Positions 17,899-26,605 of a DNA stretch of 61,050 bases are shown in pieces. A model generated the notes under the pieces. It was not told where the DNA came from. It worked only from the letters and a program-made list of their open reading frames with translations, and did no database searches. The stretch covers positions 1 through 61,050 of the forward strand of contig JAFEBV010000034.1 in assembly GCA_018242485.1 (NCBI GenBank). Direction: 5' to 3'. The position numbers were made by a program, and so were the translations under genes. Positions within the stretch are counted from its first letter, which is position 1. Every line of letters begins with the position of its first letter. Origin of the DNA: Pseudomonadota bacterium (lineage in GTDB: Bacteria; Pseudomonadota; Gammaproteobacteria; Xanthomonadales; Xanthomonadaceae).

Positions 17899-18125
17899 GC
17901 AGCCGCCTTTGCGCTGTCGCGCTCGGCAATGCGGTCGGCGATCCAGCTATCAATCTCTGCCGAACTCCACGCGCTCGCGCTCGCACCCAACTTGATTGGC
18001 GGCGGAAAGGAGCCGTTGCGGATTCTTCGGTAGATTTCACTACGACTTAGCCCGCAGCGTTTGCGGACTTCGGGCAAGCGCAGCAGCACCAGCCAAACAA
18101 CCCCGTGCGCCGTTGCGGCGTCCAC
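17895..18125 (-). CDS. AlpA-family regulator / excisionase-like HTH protein
   Basis: A 76-residue protein with the AlpA-type helix-turn-helix: LLRLPEVRKRCGLSRSEIYR, then RIRNGSFPPPIKLG and AWSSAEIDSWIADRIAERD. AlpA proteins of P4-like elements control integrase expression and excision. It starts with GTG; the stop overlaps the CHC2 gene. Being first of the coupled cluster, it probably controls the element's switch between integrated and excised states. Confidence 0.88.
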   Translation of the reverse strand: MDAATAHGVVWLVLLRLPEVRKRCGLSRSEIYRRIRNGSFPPPIKLGASASAWSSAEIDSWIADRIAERDSAKAAA

Positions 18126-18390
18126 GGTCTTATCACTAGCAATCTACGGCTTGGCGACAGTCATTGGTTACTCCAGATTGAATGGAACGGCCCGCGTGGT
18201 ACTGCACGGGATTAGGTGGCACGGCGCGCAGCATGCACGAATTGCAGCTAATGTCAAATCAATCCGTTCCGACGTAATAACCGCGCGGAAAAACCTGCGA
18301 AATACCTGCCCAGCGCTGGCCTCGATTGCGCCAGCGCCGGCAGGGTGTCCGGCGTCTTCGCCCCGTCGGGCTAGGCGCGGCGATACGGTG

Positions 18391-18687
18391 TCATGCGGCC
18401 CGGAGGCTTATTGTGTTTGCCGCTTCGGCCATGCTCCGAATCATCTCCAACTGATATCTGAGGCTGTACAACATAGACGCGGCTTCGCGCGGGCTCACAT
18501 TCATGTTGCTGCCTTCATCGTGAAGACCGTCGATCATGCATTGCACGAGGGTCTCCGCGCAGGCCAGCAGACAAGACGCATCGTCCAGCAGATCATGCGG
18601 ATTGCTATCCGACGGAATCAGGTACTCAACGCCCAGCTTGAGAAGCCGGCACGATTTCGGGGTGGTTGCTACACTTTCGCTTGCCAT
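18391..18687 (-). CDS. Small protein of unknown function in the integrative element
   Basis: A 98-residue helical protein with three cysteines; the C-terminal half (DLLDDASCLLACAETLVQCM, LYSLRYQLEMIRSMAEAAN) loosely resembles the DUF3077-type small proteins of pseudomonads. The ATG at 18687 is preceded by AAGGAG at 8 bases; a start six codons upstream is less likely. It lies between integrase and AlpA on the same strand. No function can be assigned. Confidence 0.65.
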   Translation of the reverse strand: MASESVATTPKSCRLLKLGVEYLIPSDSNPHDLLDDASCLLACAETLVQCMIDGLHDEGSNMNVSPREAASMLYSLRYQLEMIRSMAEAANTISLRAA

Positions 18688-18776
18688 GATCGTTGCTCCT
18701 TTCAACGGTTGTGGAAGGCGTGGCCGGGTGCCTGACTCACCCGGTCGCGCCGTTTACCGGCTGGTGCCGGATTCGG

Positions 18777-19988
18777 TCAGCCCGCCTTGCGGATCGGGGT
18801 CACGTTGGTATTCATGCGCAGGGCGTCCAGATAGTCGGCGAAGGACTGCATCATCTTCGTGCGCTCGGCCATGTAGGCCGCGCGGTTGTAGACGCCCCGC
18901 ACGGCGTTGCGCTCGACGTGCGCCAACTGGCGCTCGATCACGTCCGGCTGCCAACCCAACTCGTTCAGGCGCGTTGACGCGAGCGCCCGGAATCCGTGGC
19001 CGGTCATCGTGTGCTTGTCGTAACCCAGCCGCCGCAATGCCGCGTTGACGGTGTTCTCGCTCATCGGACGCGCGCTGCTGCGCAGGCTCGGAAAGCAGTA
19101 GCGACCGCGCCCGGTCAGCGGCTGCAATGCGCGCAGAATCTCCACCGCCTGCGCAGGCAACGGGATGACGTGCTCCTCGCGCATCTTCATCTTGCCGCCG
19201 GGGATGCGCCATTCCGCCGCGTCCAGATCGAGTTCCGTCCATTCCATCGCGCGCAGGTTGCCGGGGCGTGCGAACAGCATCGGGGCGAGCTTGAGCGCCG
19301 CGAGCGTAGTCGGCTGGCCGGTGTAGCCGTGGATCGCCCGCAGGAGGTCGGCGACGGCCGCAGGATCGGTCAGCGCCGACCGAGGCCGACTCTTGAAGGG
19401 CACCAGAGCGCCGCGCAGGTCGCGGGTCACGTCGCTGTCGATGCGGCCAGTCACGATCGCGTAGCGCATGACCGCGCCTATGCGCTGCTTCACCCGGTGC
19501 GCCGTATCGTGCGTGCCGCGCGCCTCGACCCCCTGCACCACGGCCAGCACGTCGGCGGCGGTGATGCCGGCAATGGGTCGGTCATTCAGTGCGGCGGCCA
19601 GCCCCAGCAACCATTCCGCCTTGCCCAGCGTCACCGAGGACAGACTCTTGTGCTGCTTGCTCAACCACTCGGCCGCCACCGCGCCGAAGGTGTTCTCTGT
19701 CGCCAGCTTCACCCGCAGATTTTCTGCTTGGCGCTCCACGGACGGATCGCGCCCTTCACGCAGGGTCGCGCGGGCTTCATCACGCTTCTGTCGGGCTTCG
19801 GCCAACGACACCTCGGGGAACACCCCGAAGCCAAGGCGCTTCTCCTTGCCCCCGATGCGGTACTTCAGACGCCACCAGCGCGAACCGTTCGGCATCACCT
19901 CGATGTAGAGGCCGCCGCCATCGAAATGCTTGCCGGGCTTGGCGTTCTTCACGGCGTTGATGGTGAGGGGCTTGGTCGCGGTCGGCAT
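18777..19988 (-). CDS. P4-type tyrosine recombinase (integrase)
   Basis: A 403-residue integrase with an N-terminal arm-binding DUF4102-like domain (LTINAVKNAKPGKHFDGGGL, FGVFPEVSLAEARQKR), a core-binding domain, and catalytic residues Arg241 (FARPGNLRAMEW), His331 and Arg334 (GHGFRALAST), His357 (QLAHVERN) and Tyr367 (GVYNRAAY). It sits with its start about 180 bp from the tRNA-Leu 3' end, the standard arrangement for elements integrating into a tRNA. It catalyses both integration and, with an AlpA-like partner, excision. Confidence 0.95.
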   Translation of the reverse strand: MPTATKPLTINAVKNAKPGKHFDGGGLYIEVMPNGSRWWRLKYRIGGKEKRLGFGVFPEVSLAEARQKRDEARATLREGRDPSVERQAENLRVKLATENTFGAVAAEWLSKQHKSLSSVTLGKAEWLLGLAAALNDRPIAGITAADVLAVVQGVEARGTHDTAHRVKQRIGAVMRYAIVTGRIDSDVTRDLRGALVPFKSRPRSALTDPAAVADLLRAIHGYTGQPTTLAALKLAPMLFARPGNLRAMEWTELDLDAAEWRIPGGKMKMREEHVIPLPAQAVEILRALQPLTGRGRYCFPSLRSSARPMSENTVNAALRRLGYDKHTMTGHGFRALASTRLNELGWQPDVIERQLAHVERNAVRGVYNRAAYMAERTKMMQSFADYLDALRMNTNVTPIRKAG

Positions 19989-20061
19989 GTGGGGGCAACT
20001 CCAAATCCCGTCGCGCCGGCGCAGCGCGACTTGCCCCCAATTCTGCCCCCACCTGCCCCCG
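19989..20061. repeat. Right arm-type site: TTGCCCCC repeats
   Basis: GTGGGGGCAACTCC immediately before the integrase ATG and TTGCCCCCAA-TTCTGCCCCCAC (20031-20052), then a third CTGCCCCC (20053-20060), mirror the repeats at the left end of the element. These are candidate integrase arm sites that could also autoregulate int. Confidence 0.6.
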
Positions 20062-20086
20062 GCTGCAATAGGACGAGTTCGGACGG

Positions 20087-20106
20087 CCTAGGACGCAAAT
20101 CCTAGG
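20087..20106. promoter_or_regulatory. Palindrome CCTAGGA-N6-TCCTAGG near attR
   Basis: Two perfect 7-bp arms separated by six bases lie between the integrase and the tRNA. CCTAGGA recurs at 20140-20146. It may bind a regulator or excisionase; no factor is known. Confidence 0.45.
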
Positions 20107-20164
20107 TTTTATGCGGTTCTCAGAGAGTTTGCGGGATGGCCTAGGATGGCCTGAAACCGTCTTA

Positions 20165-20251
20165 TGGTGCCCGGAGTCGGGATCGAACCGACATGGCCTC
20201 GCGGCCGAGGGATTTTAAGTCCCTTGCGTCTACCAGTTTCGCCATCCGGGC
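20165..20251 (-). tRNA. tRNA-Leu, anticodon UAA
   Basis: The minus strand reads GCCCGGATGGCGAAACTGGT at the 5' end, an anticodon loop around CTTAAAA with anticodon TAA, a long class II variable arm and the T-loop GGTTCGATCCC, ending in an encoded CCA. The 7-bp acceptor stem GCCCGGA/TCCGGGC is complete. The 3' end is the inferred insertion point of the integrative element. Confidence 0.96.
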
Positions 20252-20430
20252 TTGATCGCATGGTGCCGCAAGGGCGGCTGTCGCGGAAGCGGCCTGTCAA
20301 GAACCATGCAGCAGCCAGGCGGCGGTCCCGGGCAGCTTGGACGCCAGCAGCACCCACGGCGTCGACCAGCGTAGTGCGAACGTCGCCAGCAATGCCATCA
20401 GATCACACGCTGCCAATATCGCGAAAAACC

Positions 20431-20462
20431 AAAAAAAAGCCGCGGCACGAGGCCGCGGCTTG
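20431..20462 (-). terminator. Rho-independent terminator of the TonB receptor gene
   Basis: On the minus strand, AAGCCGCGGC and GCCGCGGCTT pair around a short loop and are followed by eight T residues. It lies about 30 bases after the receptor stop codon. Confidence 0.92.
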
Positions 20463-20490
20463 AAGTACAACTGATCTTCCGGATGACCGA

Positions 20491-23400
20491 TCAGAAATCC
20501 TGACGGTACTGGAAGTAGTAGAACGGACCGCCCGGCAGGTCGTAGGCCGCATCGAACGAGTTCGCGAACGAGGACGCCACCATCGGCGGCTCCTTGCCGA
20601 ACAGGTTGCGCACGCCCAGCGAGACGTGGGCCTTCCACGGCGCCTTCCAACCCACCTGCACGTCGTGATAGACGGTCGTGCCAACGCGGTTGTAACCGAG
20701 AAGGCGACCACCCAGACCCACAGCACTTCCCACCGCCGGGTTGAAGTTGTTGTTGGTGAAGGTGGAGTTCGGGTGGTTGCAGATCAGCGGATCCGCACCA
20801 GCCGCCGCGGCCTCAGGCGCGCCGAACGCCGGGTCGGTCACCCAACTGCAGCCGAAGTTCTCGACCATGGGCGAGTAGTAACGCATCGTCCAGCTCGCAT
20901 CCCAGTCGCCACGGGTCCAGTCAAGGGTGAAATTGGAACGCCACTTCCAGGACGGAGCGCCCTGATAGACACCCACGGAATTGATGCCATCGGTGCTGTT
21001 CCGGTGGGTGTAGGTGGAGTCCCACTTCACGCCGAAATTGCCCCACTCCGTTTCCTTCCGGTAGGTCAGACCGAAGTCGATACCGTCGGCGAGCAGCGTG
21101 TTGGCGTTGAACTCGACAATGTTGGTATTCGCCAGAGTGCCGCCATTCGGGTTGCGGGTGATCAACGCGCAGTTGTCAAGCAGATTGAGACGGTAGCAGT
21201 TGTTCAGGATCGTCTGCGCGGAAAACGCGGTAATTGCGTTGTTGAGGTTGATCTTCCAGTAATCGACGGTGATGTTGAGGCCCTTCAGCATGTCCCAACT
21301 CGGGCTGATCACCACGCCGAACGTCAGGTCGTGACCACGCTCCGGCTTCAGCAGCGGGTTACCGCCATTGAGCGCGGTGATCTGCGATGAGCCGGTAGGA
21401 GCAACACCGTTGGCTGGCGCGCCCTGGGCGTGGCAAAGCGCCTGCCCGGCGGCCGGCAACGCGGCGATGGTCTGTGTGCCGCACGGATCGGTCGCGTTCG
21501 GGAAGTTCTGCTGCTGGCCCGCGAACAGATCGAACACCGAGGGAGCGCGGAAGGTGCTGCCATAGCTGGCGCGCACCAGCACGTCGTCGATCGGCTTCCA
21601 GCGCAACGAGAACTTGCTGGTGGTGGGGGAACCCGGGGTCACGCTCATCTGCGTGGGCGACAGGATCGCGCCCGTCGGGGAAACCATACCGATCAGACCG
21701 CTGGCCTTGTCGTTGGAATGACGCACGGCAGCGTCGAGTTCCAGCTCCTTGGCGCCCGGCAGATTCTTCAGCAAGGGTGCGTCGATCTCGAAGTATTCCG
21801 CGGTCTCCTTGGTCGCGCCGCTCGCCGGCAAGGCGAAGTTGTCGGACGAACCGCCTGCGGCCACCAACGCGTCGGGCGCGAAGAACGAAGTCGAACGGCG
21901 CTGCTCGACACCCGCGGCGAACTGCAGCATGCCGCCCTGCAAGGGCAGGATCTCGCCGGAGATGTTGCCGCCGTAGTTGTAGCCTTTGTTGCCGTCGGCC
22001 TGCGCTTCGGTGTACCGCACGTAATTCAACATCGCCGACACGTCGGCCGCCGTCACGGTGTACTTCAGCAACGGATTGTCCGCGCGGGTGTAGCTGTTGC
22101 CCAAGCCCATGTTCGGACCGCTGAACAGGTTGAACGGCGTGCAATTCTGGATCGCGCCGTTGTTGGCCGCGGCAGGATTGTAAACGCCGCAATGCAGGCC
22201 GTTGGCATCCGCGAACGACGGGCCGATCGCGGTCTTGAGGTTGAACAGGTTGATGTAATTGTCGCCGATCTTGGTGTCGCGCTCGCTGTTGTACTGGGCG
22301 TAGACATCCCAGTCGAAGTTGCGGCCGGCCACTTCGAACGAGCCTTGCAGGCCGCCGATCGACATCAGCGTGTTGAAGTCGTAGTTGTTCTTGCGCGGGC
22401 CGATCGCGATGTTGCGGAGGCGAACGTCCATGACGTTGAAACCGGCCGCCGAGAACGGGTTGAAGATGCTGCCTGCGGGCAGCGGCGCCCGCGACCCGTC
22501 GGGATTCTTGAAGAACACCCATTGCGGGCCAAAGGACGTGCGGTTGATGCCGTCGGGCACTTGGGCAAGCTGCTGCGACGACTGGCGCTGGGTGTAGGAC
22601 ACCCGCGCGTAGGCCGACACGTTGTCGGTGATGTCGAAGTGGCCGCTGGCGTACAGGCTGTTGCGGACGGCCGGCTGCTGCAGGTAGTTCACCGGCGCGA
22701 AGTTGTAACGGTCGAGATTGCCGAAATGGTGGTAATCGGTCAACTTCGTGCCCGGCGCCGTGGCGATGTCGCTCGCCGGGGGCAGGGACGCATTGCCGCT
22801 ATTGTTGAAACTGTTGTTCAACGTCATCGAGCCAAGCCCGGCCACGCTGAAACGGCCGAACTGGCTGGAAGACGAGCCGCAGCCGCCGAGCGACGTCGCC
22901 TGGCTCAAGTATCCGTTCGGATCGGACGCAGGGTAGTTCGTCAGCAGCGCCTGGCAACCAAAGTGGGGGAAATTGGTCAGTTTGCGGTTGCCGGCGAAAA
23001 TGGTTCCCTGCTTGGAGCGGCTCAGGCCGATCACCGCGCTGGAACGCTCGCCGTTGGCGCCGATCGTGATGTCTTCAGACTCCTGACCGCCATCGCCATG
23101 GGTGGTCTGGCCGTACGACCAGTTGAGCTGCGCGCCATTGAACTTCTTGCGGGTGATGATGTTGACCACGCCGGCGATGGCATCGGAACCGTAGATGGTC
23201 GAGGCGCCATCCTTCAGCACTTCGACGCGCTCGATGATCGCCACGGGGATCGAAGACAGGTCGACGACGCCGCTGATGTCGACGGGCCAGCGCTTGCCGT
23301 CGACGAGGACGAGGGTGCGCTGGGCACCGAGGCCGCGCAGCGAGACGTTGGTGCTGCCGTCGCTGCCGTTGGTCTGGGTGGTGACCGTGCTCAGGCCAGT

Positions 23401-23697
23401 GCCGTCGGACGCGGTGATGTGATTGAGCACGTCGAAGGTGCTGGTCAGGCCGGTCTGGGCGATGTCGGCGCGGGTCATCGTGGTCACCGGAGCGGTCGGC
23501 TCGGTGTCGACAGCGCGCTTGATGCGCGAACCGATGACTTCGACGCGGCCCACTTCTTTGGCCTTGGTCGAGTCGGGCGCCGGTGCGGTGTTGTCCTGTG
23601 CGAAAGCGGACGCGCTGGCCAAGCCGGCGAAGCCGACGGCGCCAGCGGCGAGGCCATATCGCACCGCGTCGCTAAGCAGGTTGCGGATAGGGGTCAT
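20491..23697 (-). CDS. TonB-dependent outer-membrane receptor
   Basis: A 1068-residue protein with a signal peptide (residues 1 to about 34, ending SASAFA), a plug domain (about 60-190: RVEVIGSRIKR as TonB-box region, NVSLRGLGAQRTLVLVDGKR, VEVLKDGASTIYGSDAIAGV) and a large beta-barrel. The last residues are aromatic and end in Phe (YYFQYRQDF), the signal for outer-membrane assembly. It should import a siderophore, glycan fragment or peptide using TonB energy; the substrate is not evident. It is divergent from three TPR-sulfotransferase genes across a 600-bp gap. Confidence 0.95.
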   Translation of the reverse strand: MTPIRNLLSDAVRYGLAAGAVGFAGLASASAFAQDNTAPAPDSTKAKEVGRVEVIGSRIKRAVDTEPTAPVTTMTRADIAQTGLTSTFDVLNHITASDGTGLSTVTTQTNGSDGSTNVSLRGLGAQRTLVLVDGKRWPVDISGVVDLSSIPVAIIERVEVLKDGASTIYGSDAIAGVVNIITRKKFNGAQLNWSYGQTTHGDGGQESEDITIGANGERSSAVIGLSRSKQGTIFAGNRKLTNFPHFGCQALLTNYPASDPNGYLSQATSLGGCGSSSSQFGRFSVAGLGSMTLNNSFNNSGNASLPPASDIATAPGTKLTDYHHFGNLDRYNFAPVNYLQQPAVRNSLYASGHFDITDNVSAYARVSYTQRQSSQQLAQVPDGINRTSFGPQWVFFKNPDGSRAPLPAGSIFNPFSAAGFNVMDVRLRNIAIGPRKNNYDFNTLMSIGGLQGSFEVAGRNFDWDVYAQYNSERDTKIGDNYINLFNLKTAIGPSFADANGLHCGVYNPAAANNGAIQNCTPFNLFSGPNMGLGNSYTRADNPLLKYTVTAADVSAMLNYVRYTEAQADGNKGYNYGGNISGEILPLQGGMLQFAAGVEQRRSTSFFAPDALVAAGGSSDNFALPASGATKETAEYFEIDAPLLKNLPGAKELELDAAVRHSNDKASGLIGMVSPTGAILSPTQMSVTPGSPTTSKFSLRWKPIDDVLVRASYGSTFRAPSVFDLFAGQQQNFPNATDPCGTQTIAALPAAGQALCHAQGAPANGVAPTGSSQITALNGGNPLLKPERGHDLTFGVVISPSWDMLKGLNITVDYWKINLNNAITAFSAQTILNNCYRLNLLDNCALITRNPNGGTLANTNIVEFNANTLLADGIDFGLTYRKETEWGNFGVKWDSTYTHRNSTDGINSVGVYQGAPSWKWRSNFTLDWTRGDWDASWTMRYYSPMVENFGCSWVTDPAFGAPEAAAAGADPLICNHPNSTFTNNNFNPAVGSAVGLGGRLLGYNRVGTTVYHDVQVGWKAPWKAHVSLGVRNLFGKEPPMVASSFANSFDAAYDLPGGPFYYFQYRQDF

Positions 23698-24297
23698 TTG
23701 GATTTGTCTCCAACGTCAGGGGTGGTGAGCGGATTGCGGAACACGTTCGCCGTCCATGGCAGCACCGGGATACACCACATCCTGGTGCAAGGTTCCCCGG
23801 TAACACAGAATGCTAGCGAAGTTTTAACGAAAAAGAAATACCCGTGGGCGAGTTCTACGAATTCATCGCCATGATATTGATTTTCAACGTATTTCGCAAA
23901 CGGCTGATCGTTTTTCGTCGTATCAGCAGATGTGCCGACGCCCGGAATTGCGATCCCGAAACCCCGGCTTTTAAGGCGGTTGATGATCGAGCAGTCCTGC
24001 GCCCGCAACGCCAGAACTCATACCGGCATCTCCATGGTCGCAAGAAACAACCGTCCCCCGCGCCGTATCGGCGACATCATCGGACAGTCACGCGATCGCC
24101 GCGACTCGCCATGCAGCCCTTGCATGATGCGTTGCCCCACGACCGAGAGCGGGCACTGGGCACCGACCGCGTATGGGCGCGCAGACTTCCACCCCGATTC
24201 CGACGTGGCCGTGCCGCCTCCGCTTCCGGCTATAGTGCGAGAAAGCACTTTCGCATCCCTGTCCTGGATCCGCTCTCGCGCACGAAACCCAGTATCG
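23698..24297. other. Divergent intergenic region, TonB receptor / sulfotransferases
   Basis: These 600 bp lack a convincing gene. The part near the receptor (about 23811-23900) is unusually AT-rich for this genome and should carry the receptor promoter. TATAGT at 24231-24236, about 60 bases before the first sulfotransferase, is a plausible -10 box without a clear -35, and overlaps a small inverted repeat, GCGAGAAAG/ACTTTCGC (about 24237-24254). Confidence 0.5.
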
Positions 24298-26526
24298 ATG
24301 ACGCTCCCAAATCACCCGCCCACGAAGCCGCGCCACGAGACCGAGGCGGCCGTACAGCGCGACGACATCGAGCGAGCCGACGACCGTTATCTCGAACAGT
24401 CGCGCTCCGCTCGCAACGATCCGCGATGGCTTGCCGACTACGCCTCGTTTTGTCTGCGTACTGGCCGCGCCGAGCGGGCAAGCTGGCTGTTTTTCCGAGC
24501 ATACCGCCTTGGCGATACCAGCGCCGATCTGCTAAGTCGGTTTGGCTACGCGCAATTCGAGTCGCAAGCGCCGCAGGCAGCCATGGGGCTGTTCGCCGAC
24601 GCGATCGCGGCCGATCCATCGCACGCACAAGCGCAATACGGCCTGGCCGCATGCCTGCGCATCGAGGGCGCCTGGCCGGAGGCAGCGGCAGCGTTCCAGC
24701 GAGCGTTGGCCTTGCAGCCCGACACGCTACCCATCCTGCTCGACCTCGCCGATGCGCACCACAATGCCGGCAATGACTTGCAAGCGCGCGCATGCTTGCG
24801 CCGCGCGCGCGGCATTGCGCCAAACGATGCAGGCGCGCTGCTCGAAACAGGCCGTTTGCTGCGCGCCATGGGCGACTGCGACGAAGCCATGCGCTGCCTC
24901 GAACGCTGCCGCACGTTGTTGCCTCACGACAACATGGTGTTGCTCGAATCCGCGCGCTGCTTGCGGGCAAAAGGCCAACCGCGCTCCGCGATCCCCTTGC
25001 TGACTCCGAGCAGCGCACTGCTGCAGCGCCACGCCGAATACCACGAGGAGTTGGGCAACTGCCTGCAACTGCCGTCCGAGCGCGACGCCCGTACCCGTCA
25101 CTGGGGGATTGCTGCGGATCTGTGGATTCAACAAGGCGAATTGGATCAGGCCGAAGCGCTACTCGAACGCATGGCCGCCACCAGCGCCGGCCATGCCGTC
25201 ACCTGGGTGCTGACCGGACTGCTGCATGTTGCGCGCAAACAATTCGACCAAGCGCTCGATGCATTCCGCAAGGCGATCGACGTCGACAGCAATGGGATCG
25301 ACGGCTACGCGAACCTGGCCATTTTCTCCGAGCAGGTGAACCGGATCGCGGAAGCCGAAGCTGCCGTCGATCGCGGCCTGCGCTTGGCGGAGACGCGCAA
25401 TGACGTGCCCGGGAACGCCCTACGATCCTTGTTGATCACGGCGGCCAAAGTCGCGCGTCGAAACAAGCAGGCAGAACGCGCACTTGCGTTCTGCTCCCGT
25501 ATGGACAGGATAGATGCCACGGTCAAGGATCGCCGGATAGTGGCGTCCGAGCGCGCCAAGACATACGACTTGCAGGGCCGCACCGACGAAGCCATCGCGC
25601 AGGTCGAACACGGCAACGCCCTTGCGCGGAAAGATTGGGATACGGCGCATCCTGGCGCGAACACTTTCCTGCGGGGCGTCGAATACATGCGCTCGCTGTT
25701 CCAGCAGGGCTGGCATGAACGCTGGCATCGAATCGACGATATTGCCGAACGGGGATCTTGGAAACCGGCCTTCCTGATCGGCTTCCCGCGTTCCGGCACA
25801 ACCTTGCTCAACCAGATTTTGTATTGCCACAGCGCAATCCGCACCAGCGAGGAACAACCGCAGGTGCTTCGCATGCGCACCGCAGTGCAGAACATGCCGG
25901 AAGGGTACCCGCACGCGTTGGCGGATTTCGATCGCCACGACGTCGCTTGGCTGCGCCAGTTGTACTGGCGGGAAGCAGGCGGCATGTCGGGCGGGAACGG
26001 AGGAATACTGATCGACAAGTTCCCGATGCACACGACCCTCGCTCCGCTGATTCACCGCGTTTTCCCCGGATCGAAATTCATCTTCGCGTTGCGCCATCCA
26101 TGCGACGTGGTGCTGAGCTGCTTCATGCAGGATTTCGAGACCAACGAAGCGATGGCCAACTTCTTTACCCTAGCCGACGCGGTAACCACGTATGCGCGCG
26201 TCATGGAACTGTGGGTCATTTACCGCAACGCGTTGCCGCTGGTAGTGCACGAGATCCGCTACGAGGATGTCGTGGACGATTTCCAAAAGTCGATCGGATC
26301 ACTATGCGACTTCCTTGAAATTCCGTGGGAGGATGGATTGGCGCGGTTCAACGAACGCTCGCTTGGCCGCGGACGAATCTTCACGCCAAGCTACGAACAG
26401 GTGCACCGGCCCATTTACCGCGAGGCGCGATATCGATGGGAGCGCTACCGCAAACACCTGGATCCCTTCCTGCCTACCCTGCGTCCGTGGATCGTACGCT
26501 GGGGGTATGACGACCCGCTGGCATGA
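24298..26526 (+). CDS. TPR-repeat sulfotransferase (first of three)
   Basis: A 742-residue protein with many tetratricopeptide repeats (about residues 30-450) followed by a sulfotransferase domain. The PAPS 5'-phosphosulfate loop is FLIGFPRSGTTLLNQIL (about 490-506). The 3'-phosphate-binding segment is FALRHPCDVVLSCF. It should transfer sulfate from PAPS to a hydroxyl or tyrosine on an unknown acceptor, with TPRs as a protein-binding platform. The open frame extends 122 codons upstream without similarity, so the ATG at 24298 was chosen. It is more divergent than the two copies downstream. Confidence 0.85.
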   Translation: MTLPNHPPTKPRHETEAAVQRDDIERADDRYLEQSRSARNDPRWLADYASFCLRTGRAERASWLFFRAYRLGDTSADLLSRFGYAQFESQAPQAAMGLFADAIAADPSHAQAQYGLAACLRIEGAWPEAAAAFQRALALQPDTLPILLDLADAHHNAGNDLQARACLRRARGIAPNDAGALLETGRLLRAMGDCDEAMRCLERCRTLLPHDNMVLLESARCLRAKGQPRSAIPLLTPSSALLQRHAEYHEELGNCLQLPSERDARTRHWGIAADLWIQQGELDQAEALLERMAATSAGHAVTWVLTGLLHVARKQFDQALDAFRKAIDVDSNGIDGYANLAIFSEQVNRIAEAEAAVDRGLRLAETRNDVPGNALRSLLITAAKVARRNKQAERALAFCSRMDRIDATVKDRRIVASERAKTYDLQGRTDEAIAQVEHGNALARKDWDTAHPGANTFLRGVEYMRSLFQQGWHERWHRIDDIAERGSWKPAFLIGFPRSGTTLLNQILYCHSAIRTSEEQPQVLRMRTAVQNMPEGYPHALADFDRHDVAWLRQLYWREAGGMSGGNGGILIDKFPMHTTLAPLIHRVFPGSKFIFALRHPCDVVLSCFMQDFETNEAMANFFTLADAVTTYARVMELWVIYRNALPLVVHEIRYEDVVDDFQKSIGSLCDFLEIPWEDGLARFNERSLGRGRIFTPSYEQVHRPIYREARYRWERYRKHLDPFLPTLRPWIVRWGYDDPLA

Positions 26527-26605
26527 CGGTGGCATTTCGCGGCCCGCCCACACGTCGAATGGCAGCAACCAAACGGGGCACTGGCACGGACACCGGCGAT
26601 TTTCC

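Larger units (their letters stand above)
13746..20180. mobile_element. Small integrative element (P4-satellite-like) in tRNA-Leu(UAA)
   Basis: A 6.4-kb segment lies between the 3' end of tRNA-Leu and a partial copy of that end: TGGTGCCGGAGTCGG (13746-13760) against TGGTGCCCGGAGTCGG (20165-20180), one base missing. It encodes a P4-type integrase next to the tRNA, an AlpA-like regulator, a CHC2 primase domain, a TOPRIM/DUF927 helicase, a zinc-ribbon protein and an HGGxSTG protein. All the genes are on the minus strand. No capsid, packaging or conjugation genes are present. The left boundary is uncertain because the partial copy also forms a small palindrome. Confidence 0.75.

Noticed and set aside
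21430..23874. A long open frame antisense to the TonB receptor
   Set aside because: It has Arg/Val/Gly-rich shadow composition and no recognisable motif; the receptor on the other strand is unmistakable.
23932..24297. N-terminal extension of the first sulfotransferase by 122 codons
   Set aside because: The extension is Arg/Pro-rich without similarity to TPRs, and a plausible -10 box lies inside it; the ATG at 24298 is more likely.
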